From the NCBI RefSeq assembly GCF_021278025.1, contig NZ_JAIBHJ010000007.1:19851-83850 (forward strand): a stretch of DNA of 64,000 nt, read 5' to 3'. The translations under genes and the position numbers were made by a program. Positions 39,214 through 48,115 of this stretch are shown one piece after another (the stretch's first letter is position 1; each line of letters begins with the position of its first letter). A model generated the notes under the pieces. It did no database searches. It had not been told where the DNA came from and saw only the letters and a program-made list of their open reading frames with translations. Source of the DNA: Motilimonas sp. E26 (GTDB taxonomy: Bacteria; Pseudomonadota; Gammaproteobacteria; Enterobacterales; CBDFNC01).

Positions 39214-39942
39214 TTATTGGGCCATCAGAGAAATAATATGTTGTTCATCAAAGTAAAAATAACATTTAAAAATGTCACCTTTCTTATAATCACGAGATAA
39301 TGTCTCGATTAATTGAATGAAGAGCAGGTTTTCTAATAAGTCTATTTTAATTATTTCCGCGACAGAAAAGTCAAAGTAATAGCCGACTTTAGGATATAAC
39401 GCTTTAAACATGGCTTCTTTAGATGAAAAAGCGATCGTAACGGCAGTCGCTAATAACTCAACACCAGAAGATGTCAGTAAATTGAGTTCATTGTTAGTGA
39501 CGATAGTTGATGCAATGGAACTTGCTAACGCTTTGTCTATAACACCTTCACAGTCAATACCAATGTATTGGTAGGAAGAAACCTCCGCTACCGCAGCCAA
39601 CGCAATTTGCTTGCTATGGGCAATTGAGCCAATGATCCTATCTGGCCAGATTGGCGCACGATTTTCACCTATATTGATAGTTACTCTCTCAGTAGAGAGT
39701 AACTGTAGAGCTTGCTGGGAACAAAACCGACCGGCTAAAAACTCAGCTTGACGTTTATAGACAGAATTTGCAATTTCAGCAGGACAATCCACCCCCAGCA
39801 TCTCAAACATATTCAGCTGATATCGTGCAATGTCAAAATGACATTTCACTATCATCAGGTTTGAAAAAGTGGGTAATTCAAGCGTCTCTATACGATGGAT
39901 GAAATCATTGATTGTTACGGGCAATGTAGGATGATAGCTCAA
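39214..39942 (-). CDS. EntD-type 4'-phosphopantetheinyl transferase
   Basis: Transfers phosphopantetheine from CoA to carrier-protein serines, activating the PKS and NRPS carrier domains. The family motifs are intact: GIDCE (metal-binding Asp and Glu) and FSSKEAMFKALYP (the W/FxxKEAxxK helix). A preceding RAPIWP and SIAHSK match the CoA-binding region of EntD. The length of 242 residues is usual. The start is a TTG at 39942 preceded by AAGGGG at 8 nt. It is transcribed in the same direction as the PKS operon but lies 650 bp upstream, so it probably has its own promoter. A second transferase sits in the divergent operon at 50266. Confidence 0.9.
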   Translation of the reverse strand: MSYHPTLPVTINDFIHRIETLELPTFSNLMIVKCHFDIARYQLNMFEMLGVDCPAEIANSVYKRQAEFLAGRFCSQQALQLLSTERVTINIGENRAPIWPDRIIGSIAHSKQIALAAVAEVSSYQYIGIDCEGVIDKALASSIASTIVTNNELNLLTSSGVELLATAVTIAFSSKEAMFKALYPKVGYYFDFSVAEIIKIDLLENLLFIQLIETLSRDYKKGDIFKCYFYFDEQHIISLMAQ

Positions 39943-40757
39943 GGCTCTGCCCCTTCAGATATACTAAATAAAAATTTCAAAAAACATCTCCTTAGAGCAA
40001 AAGCATGAACGTACAATATTTGAGCATAACCTTCAACAAGTAACATTTTATTATACGAAACGCCGTAGAATCATACTTCTAAGGCTGTTGATGGCTTAAC
40101 TACCGACAGATATTCGCCTAAGAAAACACCACTAAACGTTCAAAAAACATTTATGGGTTTGCCTAGGTTCCCCCTCACTCAGTTGACATATCTAATTGCT
40201 AAAATCATATCCACAAAGGACTAGGAATGACGTTATGTAGAGCTTAACGAACATGTTTAGTCTACATGCCATCGTTTATCTTCAAACGCGTTAACAGCGC
40301 GAACCTAACTTTAACCACATATAAGTCTAAAAATACAAGCCTATATTGCCCAAATCTACCAATCAAATAACGTAGTTCACAAAATACCATTCTTTTCCTA
40401 CAACTATTTATATTTTGCCGCTGCTAACACATCAATCAAGAATTCTTTTAAATACAGTCATGTACACCTGTCACATCTTGTTAACAGTTTGATTTAAATA
40501 ACTTTTATACACCTCACCGGAATAAAACCTTTTATTAGCACTTATCACTACAAAAAGGAACTACGCCTATTATCTAAAACCGATTAAACCGTCTTTATAG
40601 TCAAAGTGACTACCAATTATAAAATGAAAAATCTTTTCAAAATGAAGAGAGGAGGATCTATACGCCCACGAAAAAAATAATTTAAATTATTGTTTTAAAA
40701 GGGTTTTATTTACTGTTATGTTTTTTAACGCAGAACATTTAATCAAAAGGAGAGACC
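39943..40757. other. 815-bp divergent intergenic region between the two biosynthetic operons
   Basis: No gene, repeat or transposon remnant is visible. The sequence is AT-rich. It must carry the promoters of the minus-strand transferase gene and of the plus-strand type II polyketide operon. No regulator gene lies inside or beside it. A good ribosome site (AAAAGGAGAG) precedes the ACP ATG at its right edge. I could not pick out convincing promoter boxes. Confidence 0.5.
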
Positions 40758-41168
40758 ATGATTTTGCAAAATATCACCAAGATGCTGGAAGAGGTGCTCG
40801 GCGTAGAGCAACAAGAAATAACCTTAGAGGCGAACTTAGTCGATGACTTAGCTGCGGAATCAATCGATTTCGTCGACATTATTTATGCATTAGAACAAGA
40901 GTATGACCTAACGATTGCGCCTGGCGACATCTTCCCTGCGTTCTTACAGCAAGGGCAATTTCTTAATAGCTCGGGTGAAGTCAGTGATGAAGTACGGAGT
41001 AAGTTAAACAGCCAATGCCCACATCTATCGAGTGCTTGCTTGAGCGAGTTTTATGATAAAAAACAAGCCAGTATATTCTTTAGAGTCAGTGTTCTCGTTG
41101 ACTTTATTGAATATAAACAGAATACCAAAGCGGTTTCTGCTACCCAGCAAACTGCAGAGCTAGCATAA
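40758..41168 (+). CDS. acyl carrier protein with C-terminal extension
   Basis: Carries the growing chain of the type II polyketide synthase. Residues 1-75 form an acyl carrier domain (helix I region ITKMLEEVLGVE, LVDDLAAESIDFVDI) in which the phosphopantetheine Ser is preceded by Glu instead of the usual Asp. About 60 further residues, rich in Ser, Gln and Cys, have no domain I recognise. At 136 residues it is much longer than a housekeeping ACP (about 78). It is the first gene of a continuous coupled operon. Confidence 0.88.
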   Translation: MILQNITKMLEEVLGVEQQEITLEANLVDDLAAESIDFVDIIYALEQEYDLTIAPGDIFPAFLQQGQFLNSSGEVSDEVRSKLNSQCPHLSSACLSEFYDKKQASIFFRVSVLVDFIEYKQNTKAVSATQQTAELA

Positions 41169-41182
41169 AGAAAGGGGTTAAG

Positions 41183-42415
41183 ATGTATCCAACAGATGTT
41201 GTGGTAACAGGCCTAGGTTGCGCCAGTGCTCTAGGTAATAACAGTGAACAAATGTGGCAATCCTTAATTGCTGGATACACTGGCATTAAGCCATTAGTAC
41301 AGCATGATCCTCTGGCCTGCGAACAAGTACATCTGTTAGCAAAATGTCAACAATTGGAATTTTTATCTGGCCACATGGATAAGTGGCCCCTGACTCAAAA
41401 GCAGCTACGCCAAATGTCAACGGTATCCAAGATGCTCTGCCACAGTGCTCTCAATGCCCTAGATCAAGCGAAGCTGTCCTACGACGATATAGCTAATAAT
41501 CTCAAAGTCGGCACCATTATAGGTGCAGGCGTCAATTTGTGTGAGGAGCAAACCAAATTACTACCAGCGCAACGTAACCCTAACTGGCTATTGCAAACTT
41601 ACCCCAACATACACTTGGCCCATTTATCTCGAGTGCTAGGGCTAACTGGGTTTGCAACCACCATAGTAAACGCTTGCACCAGTGCTAGTCAGGCTATAGG
41701 CCAAGGTATGCAGATGATCCGTGCAGGCTTATTAGACATAGCCTTAGTCGGCGGTGCTGATAGTCGTATCTCACCGGCCTTCTTGTCCGGATTCTCACGC
41801 TTGAATATGCTCAGTAAAGGAGCAGACCTTGAGCGAGGTATGCGACCTTTTGATCAACACAGGGATGGATTTGTGTTAGGAGAAGGCGCTGGCGTGTTGA
41901 TATTAGAAAGTGCTCAACATGCATCCCAGCGTGGTGCAAAACCATTAGCACAAGTGCTTGGCTTTGGCTGCAGTCAAGATGCCTATCGCCTAACAGAGCC
42001 TTGCCCTCAAGGCAAGGCCCGCGCCATGGCATTAGCACTACAAGACGCGAGTATCAATGTTAGAGATATCGGCTATATCAATGCCCATGGCACAGCAACG
42101 CAGCAAAATGACTACGCCGAAACCCTTGCGATACAACAAATATTTGGTTCATTAACACCATGGGTGAATTCCAGCAAGGGATTTCTTGGCCATAGCCTCG
42201 CCGCCAGTGGGGCATTAGAGGCAATAGTTTGTATTAAAAGTTTACAACAGCAAATGCTCCACCCCAATCGCCCTTTTACCCAATCAAAAGACACTCCCCC
42301 ACTGACATTAGTGGGAGAGCAAGCTATTTCCTGCAAATTGAATTTTAGTTTATCCAACTCCAGTGCCATTGGTGGGACCAACACCAGTTTAGTTTTTAAG
42401 AGGATAGAAAAATGA
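41183..42415 (+). CDS. beta-ketoacyl-ACP synthase (KS-alpha type)
   Basis: A FabF-like condensing enzyme that elongates an ACP-bound chain by decarboxylative condensation with malonyl-ACP. The catalytic triad is complete: Cys165 in NACTSAS, His302 in AHGTAT and His337 in LGHSLAASG. The length of 410 residues is normal. Its stop overlaps the ATG of the next gene (ATGA), whose product lacks these residues. That pairing is typical of a KS/chain-length-factor heterodimer. Confidence 0.9.
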   Translation: MYPTDVVVTGLGCASALGNNSEQMWQSLIAGYTGIKPLVQHDPLACEQVHLLAKCQQLEFLSGHMDKWPLTQKQLRQMSTVSKMLCHSALNALDQAKLSYDDIANNLKVGTIIGAGVNLCEEQTKLLPAQRNPNWLLQTYPNIHLAHLSRVLGLTGFATTIVNACTSASQAIGQGMQMIRAGLLDIALVGGADSRISPAFLSGFSRLNMLSKGADLERGMRPFDQHRDGFVLGEGAGVLILESAQHASQRGAKPLAQVLGFGCSQDAYRLTEPCPQGKARAMALALQDASINVRDIGYINAHGTATQQNDYAETLAIQQIFGSLTPWVNSSKGFLGHSLAASGALEAIVCIKSLQQQMLHPNRPFTQSKDTPPLTLVGEQAISCKLNFSLSNSSAIGGTNTSLVFKRIEK

Positions 42416-43683
42416 GTGAGATTGACCGGATTGTTATTTCTGGCATCGGCGCATTAACCCCGTTAGGCGCAGATATCAATGAGCACCTTGCCGCCCACCA
42501 GCAAGGTGAGTCCTGTTTACGGGCCAAGCACGAACTACCGTTTTTACAAGGCGATGTTTCTGAGTCCAATATAAAACAATGGATCCCAGATAAAAAGTCT
42601 TGCCGAATGCTCACCCGTCAAGGTTTACTGGGGATTGCCAGTGCTACTTTAGCTTTAAACAAAGCACAGCTCAGTACCAGTGAACTCGCGGAACAAGACC
42701 AACTTAACGGCGTTATCTACGGCGCTTTTTATAGTCAAGGTGTGCTCAATGCTGCTCAGCCTTACCTTAATGCACTCGATAACTCAGATACCATTGATTA
42801 CCAGGCATTTGGCGATCGCCACTATCGCGAATTTCCACCACTGTGGATCTTACCGCGTCTGCCCAACACCACCGGCGGTCAGATCTCGATTCAATATGGC
42901 CTGCGGGGACTCAGTTACAGCGTGGTAAATGGCCCCGCTGGCGGCATGATCTCAGTGGGTGAAGCCTTAGAATGCATACAAGACGGCAGGGCCCGTCGCT
43001 TTGTTACTGGTGCATCAGAAATGGATCCGACTATTGAGCAGCTCTTTGCGCTCGATCAACTCGGCGTGCTTGCCACACAGACGCCATCAAAAGCGGGCTT
43101 GACCATCAGTGAAGCGGGTGTGAGTTTTATTGTTGAGCCCCTTGCCCTTGCTCAATCGCGCCAAGTATCAAATAGCATTGAACTGGTTGCTTATGAAAAT
43201 AGCTATATTCCGCACATTCTCACTCTTTCTGAAGCGGAGCTTGAACAAAAAGTCAGAGCCCACTTTTTACGTACACTCGATAAAGCGGAACTATCACCCC
43301 AAGAGATCAGCGCTATTCAATTAACTATGGCCGGGATCCCTGCCCTTGACCAAAGTGAAGCGAAGGCAACGCAGCAGGTATTTCGCGCAACCGTTCCGGT
43401 GCTTTGCGCCACTGATTACTCTGGCTTTGCATTAGGTGCAGCCGCGGCTACTAACCTCTTTTATGCTTGCTTGCAGCTGCAACATCAGTACTTAGCACCG
43501 GTGTTAAACCAAGCCAAGAAACCGCTTATCGGACAACTTAATTACCAACAAAAATGTCAATTAGATGCCGGTATTACCACCCTCTTTTGCCATCACATTG
43601 ACCATCTTGGTAACCAAGTCAGTCTAATTTTGCGTACCACAGCACACCATCGCGCACCCCATCTCAAGCAGGAGCTAATATGA
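42412..43683 (+). CDS. ketosynthase-like protein without active site (chain-length-factor type)
   Basis: Thiolase-fold protein of 423 residues with recognisable ketosynthase ends (VISGIGALTPLG, and a Gly-rich C-terminal segment) but with all three catalytic positions lost. The nucleophile region reads VVNGPAGG (Pro175 where Cys would be), there is no HGT motif, and the second His region reads DYSGFALGAAAA. It most likely pairs with the KS encoded just upstream and sets chain length, as chain-length factors do in type II polyketide and aryl-polyene synthases. It is coupled by ATGA overlaps on both sides. Confidence 0.82.
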   Translation: MSEIDRIVISGIGALTPLGADINEHLAAHQQGESCLRAKHELPFLQGDVSESNIKQWIPDKKSCRMLTRQGLLGIASATLALNKAQLSTSELAEQDQLNGVIYGAFYSQGVLNAAQPYLNALDNSDTIDYQAFGDRHYREFPPLWILPRLPNTTGGQISIQYGLRGLSYSVVNGPAGGMISVGEALECIQDGRARRFVTGASEMDPTIEQLFALDQLGVLATQTPSKAGLTISEAGVSFIVEPLALAQSRQVSNSIELVAYENSYIPHILTLSEAELEQKVRAHFLRTLDKAELSPQEISAIQLTMAGIPALDQSEAKATQQVFRATVPVLCATDYSGFALGAAAATNLFYACLQLQHQYLAPVLNQAKKPLIGQLNYQQKCQLDAGITTLFCHHIDHLGNQVSLILRTTAHHRAPHLKQELI

Positions 43684-44978
43684 AAAGAGTAGTTATTACA
43701 GGCATGGGCGCAGTCAGTGCCTTTGGCACCGGTACCGAGCGACTTTGGCAAGCCTTGTTGGCCGGTAAAAATGGCATTACCCAGATATCGCACTTGCCAT
43801 TACAAGGTGACATTGTTGCCATTGGCGCCGCTATTCCAAACTTAGAAAAAGAAATACAGGCCATTCCTAAGCTGGCTGCGATGCGAACGTTAGATCCATC
43901 GATCAAGTCGTTCTTTCTGGCAGTACATGAAGCGGTCGAACAAGCAAAACTTGATTTTACAACCCTTAATTTGGCAAAAGTGGCGACCATGATAGCCGAT
44001 CGGCCTTTTTCGCCTACCAGCTTAATGGCGCAATTTTTGCCTTCTATTAAACAAAGTCTCACTAATGAAAACATTGCCAGCCTTTCGCCCTTGCAATACT
44101 GGCAGGCATTGCAAAATGATAACGAGTTAAAACATCGCTATCGCTGCGATGAACGCGACAGCATTAATCACTTTATCGCCCGTTATTACCAACTAACAGG
44201 CCCTGCCCTAAGTATTGGCACTGCGTGTGCTTCCGGTAACAATAGTATCGGTGAAGCATTTGAAAAAATTCGTCATGGCCGATTAGACTGCGCGTTAGCC
44301 GGTGGCGCCTACGATTTTGATATGAATTCAATGGTTGGCTTTACCCGCATTGGCGCGTTAAGCACTCATGACAACCCTGATACTGCGTGTCGACCTTTTG
44401 ATGCTAGGCGCAGTGGCTTTGTCATGGGTAGCGGCTGCGGCGTGTTAATTATGGAATCTCTTGAACATGCCCACGCACGCGGCGCCAATATCCTGTGTGA
44501 AGTCACAGGTTATGCTTCTTATTCAGATGGCTATCGCGCCACTGACCCCGACCCTTCCGGTATGGGCGCTCAGCGCACCTTACGCGGCGCATTAGCTACT
44601 GCGCAGTTAGCGCCAGAGCAAATTGGTTACATTAACGCCCATGGCACCTCAACCACAATGAATGATAAAACCGAGACCAATGCCATTAAAGCCGTGTTTG
44701 GTGAACATGCCTACCAGCTGCCTATTTCCTCCACTAAATCGATGATCGGTCATGGCATTATGGCCGCAGGTGCGCTAGAGGCCATGGCTTGCATCAATGC
44801 GCTACGCGATCAGACGATACATGGTACCCGTAATTATCAGCAGCGCGATCCTGAGCTTGATCTTGACTATGTTGCTGAAGGAGCTCGTCAGTTAACACTG
44901 AACCATGTTCTGTCTAACAACTTTGGCTTCGGCGGACAAAACGCCAGCGTGATCTATTCCCGATTTGTGGCGCAATAA
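43680..44978 (+). CDS. second active beta-ketoacyl-ACP synthase
   Basis: A FabB/FabF-like enzyme of 432 residues with a complete triad: Cys183 in TACASGNNS, His321 in AHGTST and His358 in MIGHGIMAAGALEA. An extra stretch before the nucleophile (about 100-165) makes it distinct from the first KS. A third KS beside a KS/CLF pair is also seen in aryl-polyene clusters. Here it may start the chain or do a late elongation; which one is not visible. Confidence 0.88.
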   Translation: MKRVVITGMGAVSAFGTGTERLWQALLAGKNGITQISHLPLQGDIVAIGAAIPNLEKEIQAIPKLAAMRTLDPSIKSFFLAVHEAVEQAKLDFTTLNLAKVATMIADRPFSPTSLMAQFLPSIKQSLTNENIASLSPLQYWQALQNDNELKHRYRCDERDSINHFIARYYQLTGPALSIGTACASGNNSIGEAFEKIRHGRLDCALAGGAYDFDMNSMVGFTRIGALSTHDNPDTACRPFDARRSGFVMGSGCGVLIMESLEHAHARGANILCEVTGYASYSDGYRATDPDPSGMGAQRTLRGALATAQLAPEQIGYINAHGTSTTMNDKTETNAIKAVFGEHAYQLPISSTKSMIGHGIMAAGALEAMACINALRDQTIHGTRNYQQRDPELDLDYVAEGARQLTLNHVLSNNFGFGGQNASVIYSRFVAQ

Positions 44979-44988
44979 GGAAAGCCTG

Positions 44989-45945
44989 ATGAAAAGTACT
45001 TTAGTCGCATTATCAAAGCTCAATATCAGCGAATCAGCAAAAGAGATTGTTGCGGATGTCTGGCTTGATTTAAGCCAACATCGATACCTTTATTCTCATA
45101 AATTAAATAATCAAGTCGTGATCCCCAGTGTGTTCTTACTAGAAATGGGTCTAGGCGTATTATCTCGTACATCATTTGGGGAGGAGTTGACGCAAGCCTC
45201 AGCCAAGCAGCAAAGCTTGTGTTGGCAAAATATCACCGCACCGCGATTGGCTTATCTGATTGGTCAAACTAAGCAACACCTTCAGGTACATTGGCGGCCC
45301 ATGGAAAATGGTTTAGTGTTGACTATTTGTTATGACAAGTTAAATGAGCAAGGGCAATGTGTTAGGCCAGCCTTAACGGTATTAAGCGCAGAGTTACTGC
45401 TACCAGGCTTGAATTCAAAAAGCGCTGCAGATGAACCACGCAATGTAACAACACCGACCACAGAAGAAATAACCAATGCCTACCTAATACCTAGACAAGT
45501 AATTGACGACTATAAAGATCTATCGCCAGGTAAACTCGGTATTTTATTTTGTACCTTAGAATTTCGTTATTATTGGCAGCAGCAAAAACACTGCCTCTGG
45601 GCTTATTCTGATATTAGCAACAGCGCCCAATATTGCTTTAGTAGCGAATCAGACCCCTGCTTTGTCAGCCCTGTTTTGGCCTGCATGTCAGCTATCCAAC
45701 ATTTGCCTTTTTATGGTTATTTACAAGGCCAAGTCGCGATCCCAGCCAGTATAGACCAAATAACCTACCTTCCCGGTTGGCAAAATAAAGATAACAATCA
45801 GGGTAAACTCATCAGCCAAATCACGCCATCCAATAAACCACACCACGTCGATATTTTGCTAATGAGACAAGATAACCTCCATCCGATAGCGCTATTAACT
45901 GGCTATCAGTTACTACCAAAAGTCACTGCAAGGAGCGCCGCATGA
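44989..45945 (+). CDS. PKS-type dehydratase-like protein, probably inactive
   Basis: A 318-residue protein with the layout of a polyketide dehydratase double hotdog. The first motif SHKLNNQVVIP has His37 and Pro46 at the right spacing with Asn at the Gly position. In the second hotdog, where catalytic Asp is expected after SPV, the sequence is LACMSAIQ with no acid, so dehydration is unlikely. It may be a structural partner of the two following dehydratases. Start chosen at the ATG with AAGGAA 6 nt upstream, not the earlier in-frame GTG at 44965. It overlaps the next gene by ATGA. Confidence 0.68.
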   Translation: MKSTLVALSKLNISESAKEIVADVWLDLSQHRYLYSHKLNNQVVIPSVFLLEMGLGVLSRTSFGEELTQASAKQQSLCWQNITAPRLAYLIGQTKQHLQVHWRPMENGLVLTICYDKLNEQGQCVRPALTVLSAELLLPGLNSKSAADEPRNVTTPTTEEITNAYLIPRQVIDDYKDLSPGKLGILFCTLEFRYYWQQQKHCLWAYSDISNSAQYCFSSESDPCFVSPVLACMSAIQHLPFYGYLQGQVAIPASIDQITYLPGWQNKDNNQGKLISQITPSNKPHHVDILLMRQDNLHPIALLTGYQLLPKVTARSAA

Positions 45946-46982
45946 AGCAATGGTTCTTTGTACACTTTGCGCAACATCTTCAGCAAAGTTCAGAGCAGTT
46001 AAGTTTTGAATGGCTGATTGACCCACAGCAACAAGTGTTTTTGCAACATCATATTTTCTCTGGTCAATGCTTAGTTCCCGCAGCAATTTCAGCGGAGCTG
46101 TGTGTTCAAGCCGCAATGCAGTTTGCGCAACTTACGCCACAAGTAAACCCTGTACAAATACGTTATCCGAAGATCACCATCGAGTCATTTAATATTAAAC
46201 GGCCACTTGCCTTAGCAAGTAATGAGCAGATCCGACTGTTTATTAGCGCGACACACGTTAAGGGGGGGGGTTATAAGGTATCACTGCGGCGCCATCTATA
46301 TCATGCCAATGGTAAGTTGTTACGGCATAATGTGTTGGTTGCACAAAGTGTTATTCAGATTTCAACGGCCATACCGACAACAACAGAACGACCTTATTTA
46401 TCTCAATTGAACAGTATGAGTAAGGCGCTTTATCAATCGTTCGATTTTGGCCAAGCTAACTACTATAAGTTGATCAACCCCAGCCACGGCGATCTTTTTC
46501 AAAGCTTGACTGGTAAGTGTACGTTATCTACGGACCAACAATGGCTGGTATCTGAATTTAATATTGAAGATAAAGAGCAGCGCTACAGTCACATTGATGA
46601 TCTACCTTTTGTTTGTTCACCCTTGGCAATAGATAGCGTACTGCAGGCGTGTGTACTGAGCTGCATCCAAGTTGAGAGCAAACGGCATGAAGATTTTTTC
46701 AGCAAATTGCCGGTTGCGATGAGCCAGGTGCAGTTTTTTCAACCGTTTCAATTCAATCATCTCTATCAATGCATGTTGAATTTGGTCTCGCTCGATGACC
46801 AGACTCAGGTTTTGCGTGCGTGGGTAAAAGATCAGCAAGGTCAGCTCATTGCTTACTTTGACTCCATTACTTTACACCGTGCGCCTAATGAGCGCCGCCT
46901 TGCTTGTCAATTTGAGCGTGACTACCACCGATTTTTATTAACAGATCAACAAAGCAAACCTGATGTGGAGGTTTTATGTTAA
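45942..46982 (+). CDS. stand-alone PKS-type dehydratase (first active copy)
   Basis: A 346-residue double-hotdog protein predicted to remove water from beta-hydroxyacyl-ACP. It has the exact HxxxGxxxxP motif (HIFSGQCLVP, His37, Gly41, Pro46) and the second catalytic motif SPLAIDSVLQ with Asp231 and Gln235. Such domains are usually part of type I PKS or PUFA synthases; here it is separate. A run of eight G (46262-46269) encodes part of KGGGYKV and could be prone to slippage. GGAG precedes the ATG, and it overlaps the next gene by 7 nt. Confidence 0.75.
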   Translation: MKQWFFVHFAQHLQQSSEQLSFEWLIDPQQQVFLQHHIFSGQCLVPAAISAELCVQAAMQFAQLTPQVNPVQIRYPKITIESFNIKRPLALASNEQIRLFISATHVKGGGYKVSLRRHLYHANGKLLRHNVLVAQSVIQISTAIPTTTERPYLSQLNSMSKALYQSFDFGQANYYKLINPSHGDLFQSLTGKCTLSTDQQWLVSEFNIEDKEQRYSHIDDLPFVCSPLAIDSVLQACVLSCIQVESKRHEDFFSKLPVAMSQVQFFQPFQFNHLYQCMLNLVSLDDQTQVLRAWVKDQQGQLIAYFDSITLHRAPNERRLACQFERDYHRFLLTDQQSKPDVEVLC

Positions 46983-48115
46983 GTATAAAAAACAAACAGC
47001 GCTTAAATAGATGGCTAGATGGCGCAAAACAAGGCTTGAATCAGCAATCCCGTGGCATTAAATACAAATGGCCAAATACACCCGGCCAGCCAAGTCAAGA
47101 AACCATTAGCCAAGTTAGCCTGCCACTACTTGAAGGGGCAGTGGTGCATTGGGATAAACACGGCTTATGTCAGTTCCATTGCCGTATTAATGAACAACAT
47201 TCGCCTTACTTACGCCATCACCGCTTTCCGATGGGCGACATCATGCCTGCTACGGCTGTCTTAGAATACTTTGTTGAAGCCGCGTCATGGTTACAGCAAA
47301 AAAGCCATGGTCACCAGCAATGGTATCCACTACAGGTGAGTCAACTGAAGCTTGACCGCGTCTTAATATTGCCTCAAGGCTCATCTGCAGTCGATCTTCA
47401 AATTCATGTTAACAAGCGTTTTATTGGTCCCCATGGCCATGAAATCCAGCTTAGCTTGCATAGCCCGCGATTTAACAAGCAAGGTAAGTACCTTGGCCTA
47501 AAATGCCATGCTTATGTCACAATTGGTTTTGACCCCAGCGTACGCGCAATCAACAAAGTACCACTGCTGAATGGCTTAGTTCACCACTATCAGACCACTG
47601 AACAACAAATATACACAAAAGTACTCACCAGCCACGGTGAAAAAATGCAAAGTATTACTGGTGAACTGTATATCAATGAGGAACGAAATCAGATCCTCGC
47701 TTCTTATGATTGCCAAAACAAGGAAACCACTTGGTTAAATAGCGGTAATGGCCACTTTGTCTTATCACCTTTAGGCTTAGATTCCTGCTTGCAGCTGCTG
47801 TGTTTTCTCGCGATTTTGCAAGATGGGCTGCCCAGATTACCGGTATTTATTGGCCAACTTAACCTGTATCGCGCGCATCCAATGGATCAGCCTTGTCGCG
47901 CCTTGATCGAATTAGTGCAACAAGACGTGGGTAAAACCGAAGCCAAAGTGACCGTTTTTGATCAACACAACCGAATCGTTTTCGATGTAAAACAAGCTAT
48001 CGCACAAAGCCATCAAGGGGGCGCGTTTGATCTTAGCTTGTTTGAGCGCTGGCTTGAAAACATCTTAGTGGCAGCCCATGTAGAAGAGACAAGTACAACA
48101 GGGGAACAGCAATGA
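46976..48115 (+). CDS. stand-alone PKS-type dehydratase (second copy)
   Basis: A 379-residue relative of the preceding gene product with a longer N-terminus. His82 and Pro91 keep the spacing of the dehydratase motif (HRFPMGDIMP), with Gly one place later than normal. The second motif is SPLGLDSCLQ with Asp269 and Gln273. Both catalytic residues are present, so activity is likely. Having three related dehydratase-like genes in a row suggests different chain lengths or a heteromeric complex. GGAGG lies 4 nt before the ATG, and the stop overlaps the next start (ATGA). Confidence 0.72.
   Translation: MLSIKNKQRLNRWLDGAKQGLNQQSRGIKYKWPNTPGQPSQETISQVSLPLLEGAVVHWDKHGLCQFHCRINEQHSPYLRHHRFPMGDIMPATAVLEYFVEAASWLQQKSHGHQQWYPLQVSQLKLDRVLILPQGSSAVDLQIHVNKRFIGPHGHEIQLSLHSPRFNKQGKYLGLKCHAYVTIGFDPSVRAINKVPLLNGLVHHYQTTEQQIYTKVLTSHGEKMQSITGELYINEERNQILASYDCQNKETTWLNSGNGHFVLSPLGLDSCLQLLCFLAILQDGLPRLPVFIGQLNLYRAHPMDQPCRALIELVQQDVGKTEAKVTVFDQHNRIVFDVKQAIAQSHQGGAFDLSLFERWLENILVAAHVEETSTTGEQQ

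Noticed and set aside
39943-40757. Transposon remnant or regulator gene in the divergent region
   Set aside because: No inverted repeats of insertion-sequence type, no transposase fragments and no ORF with a DNA-binding motif were seen on either strand.
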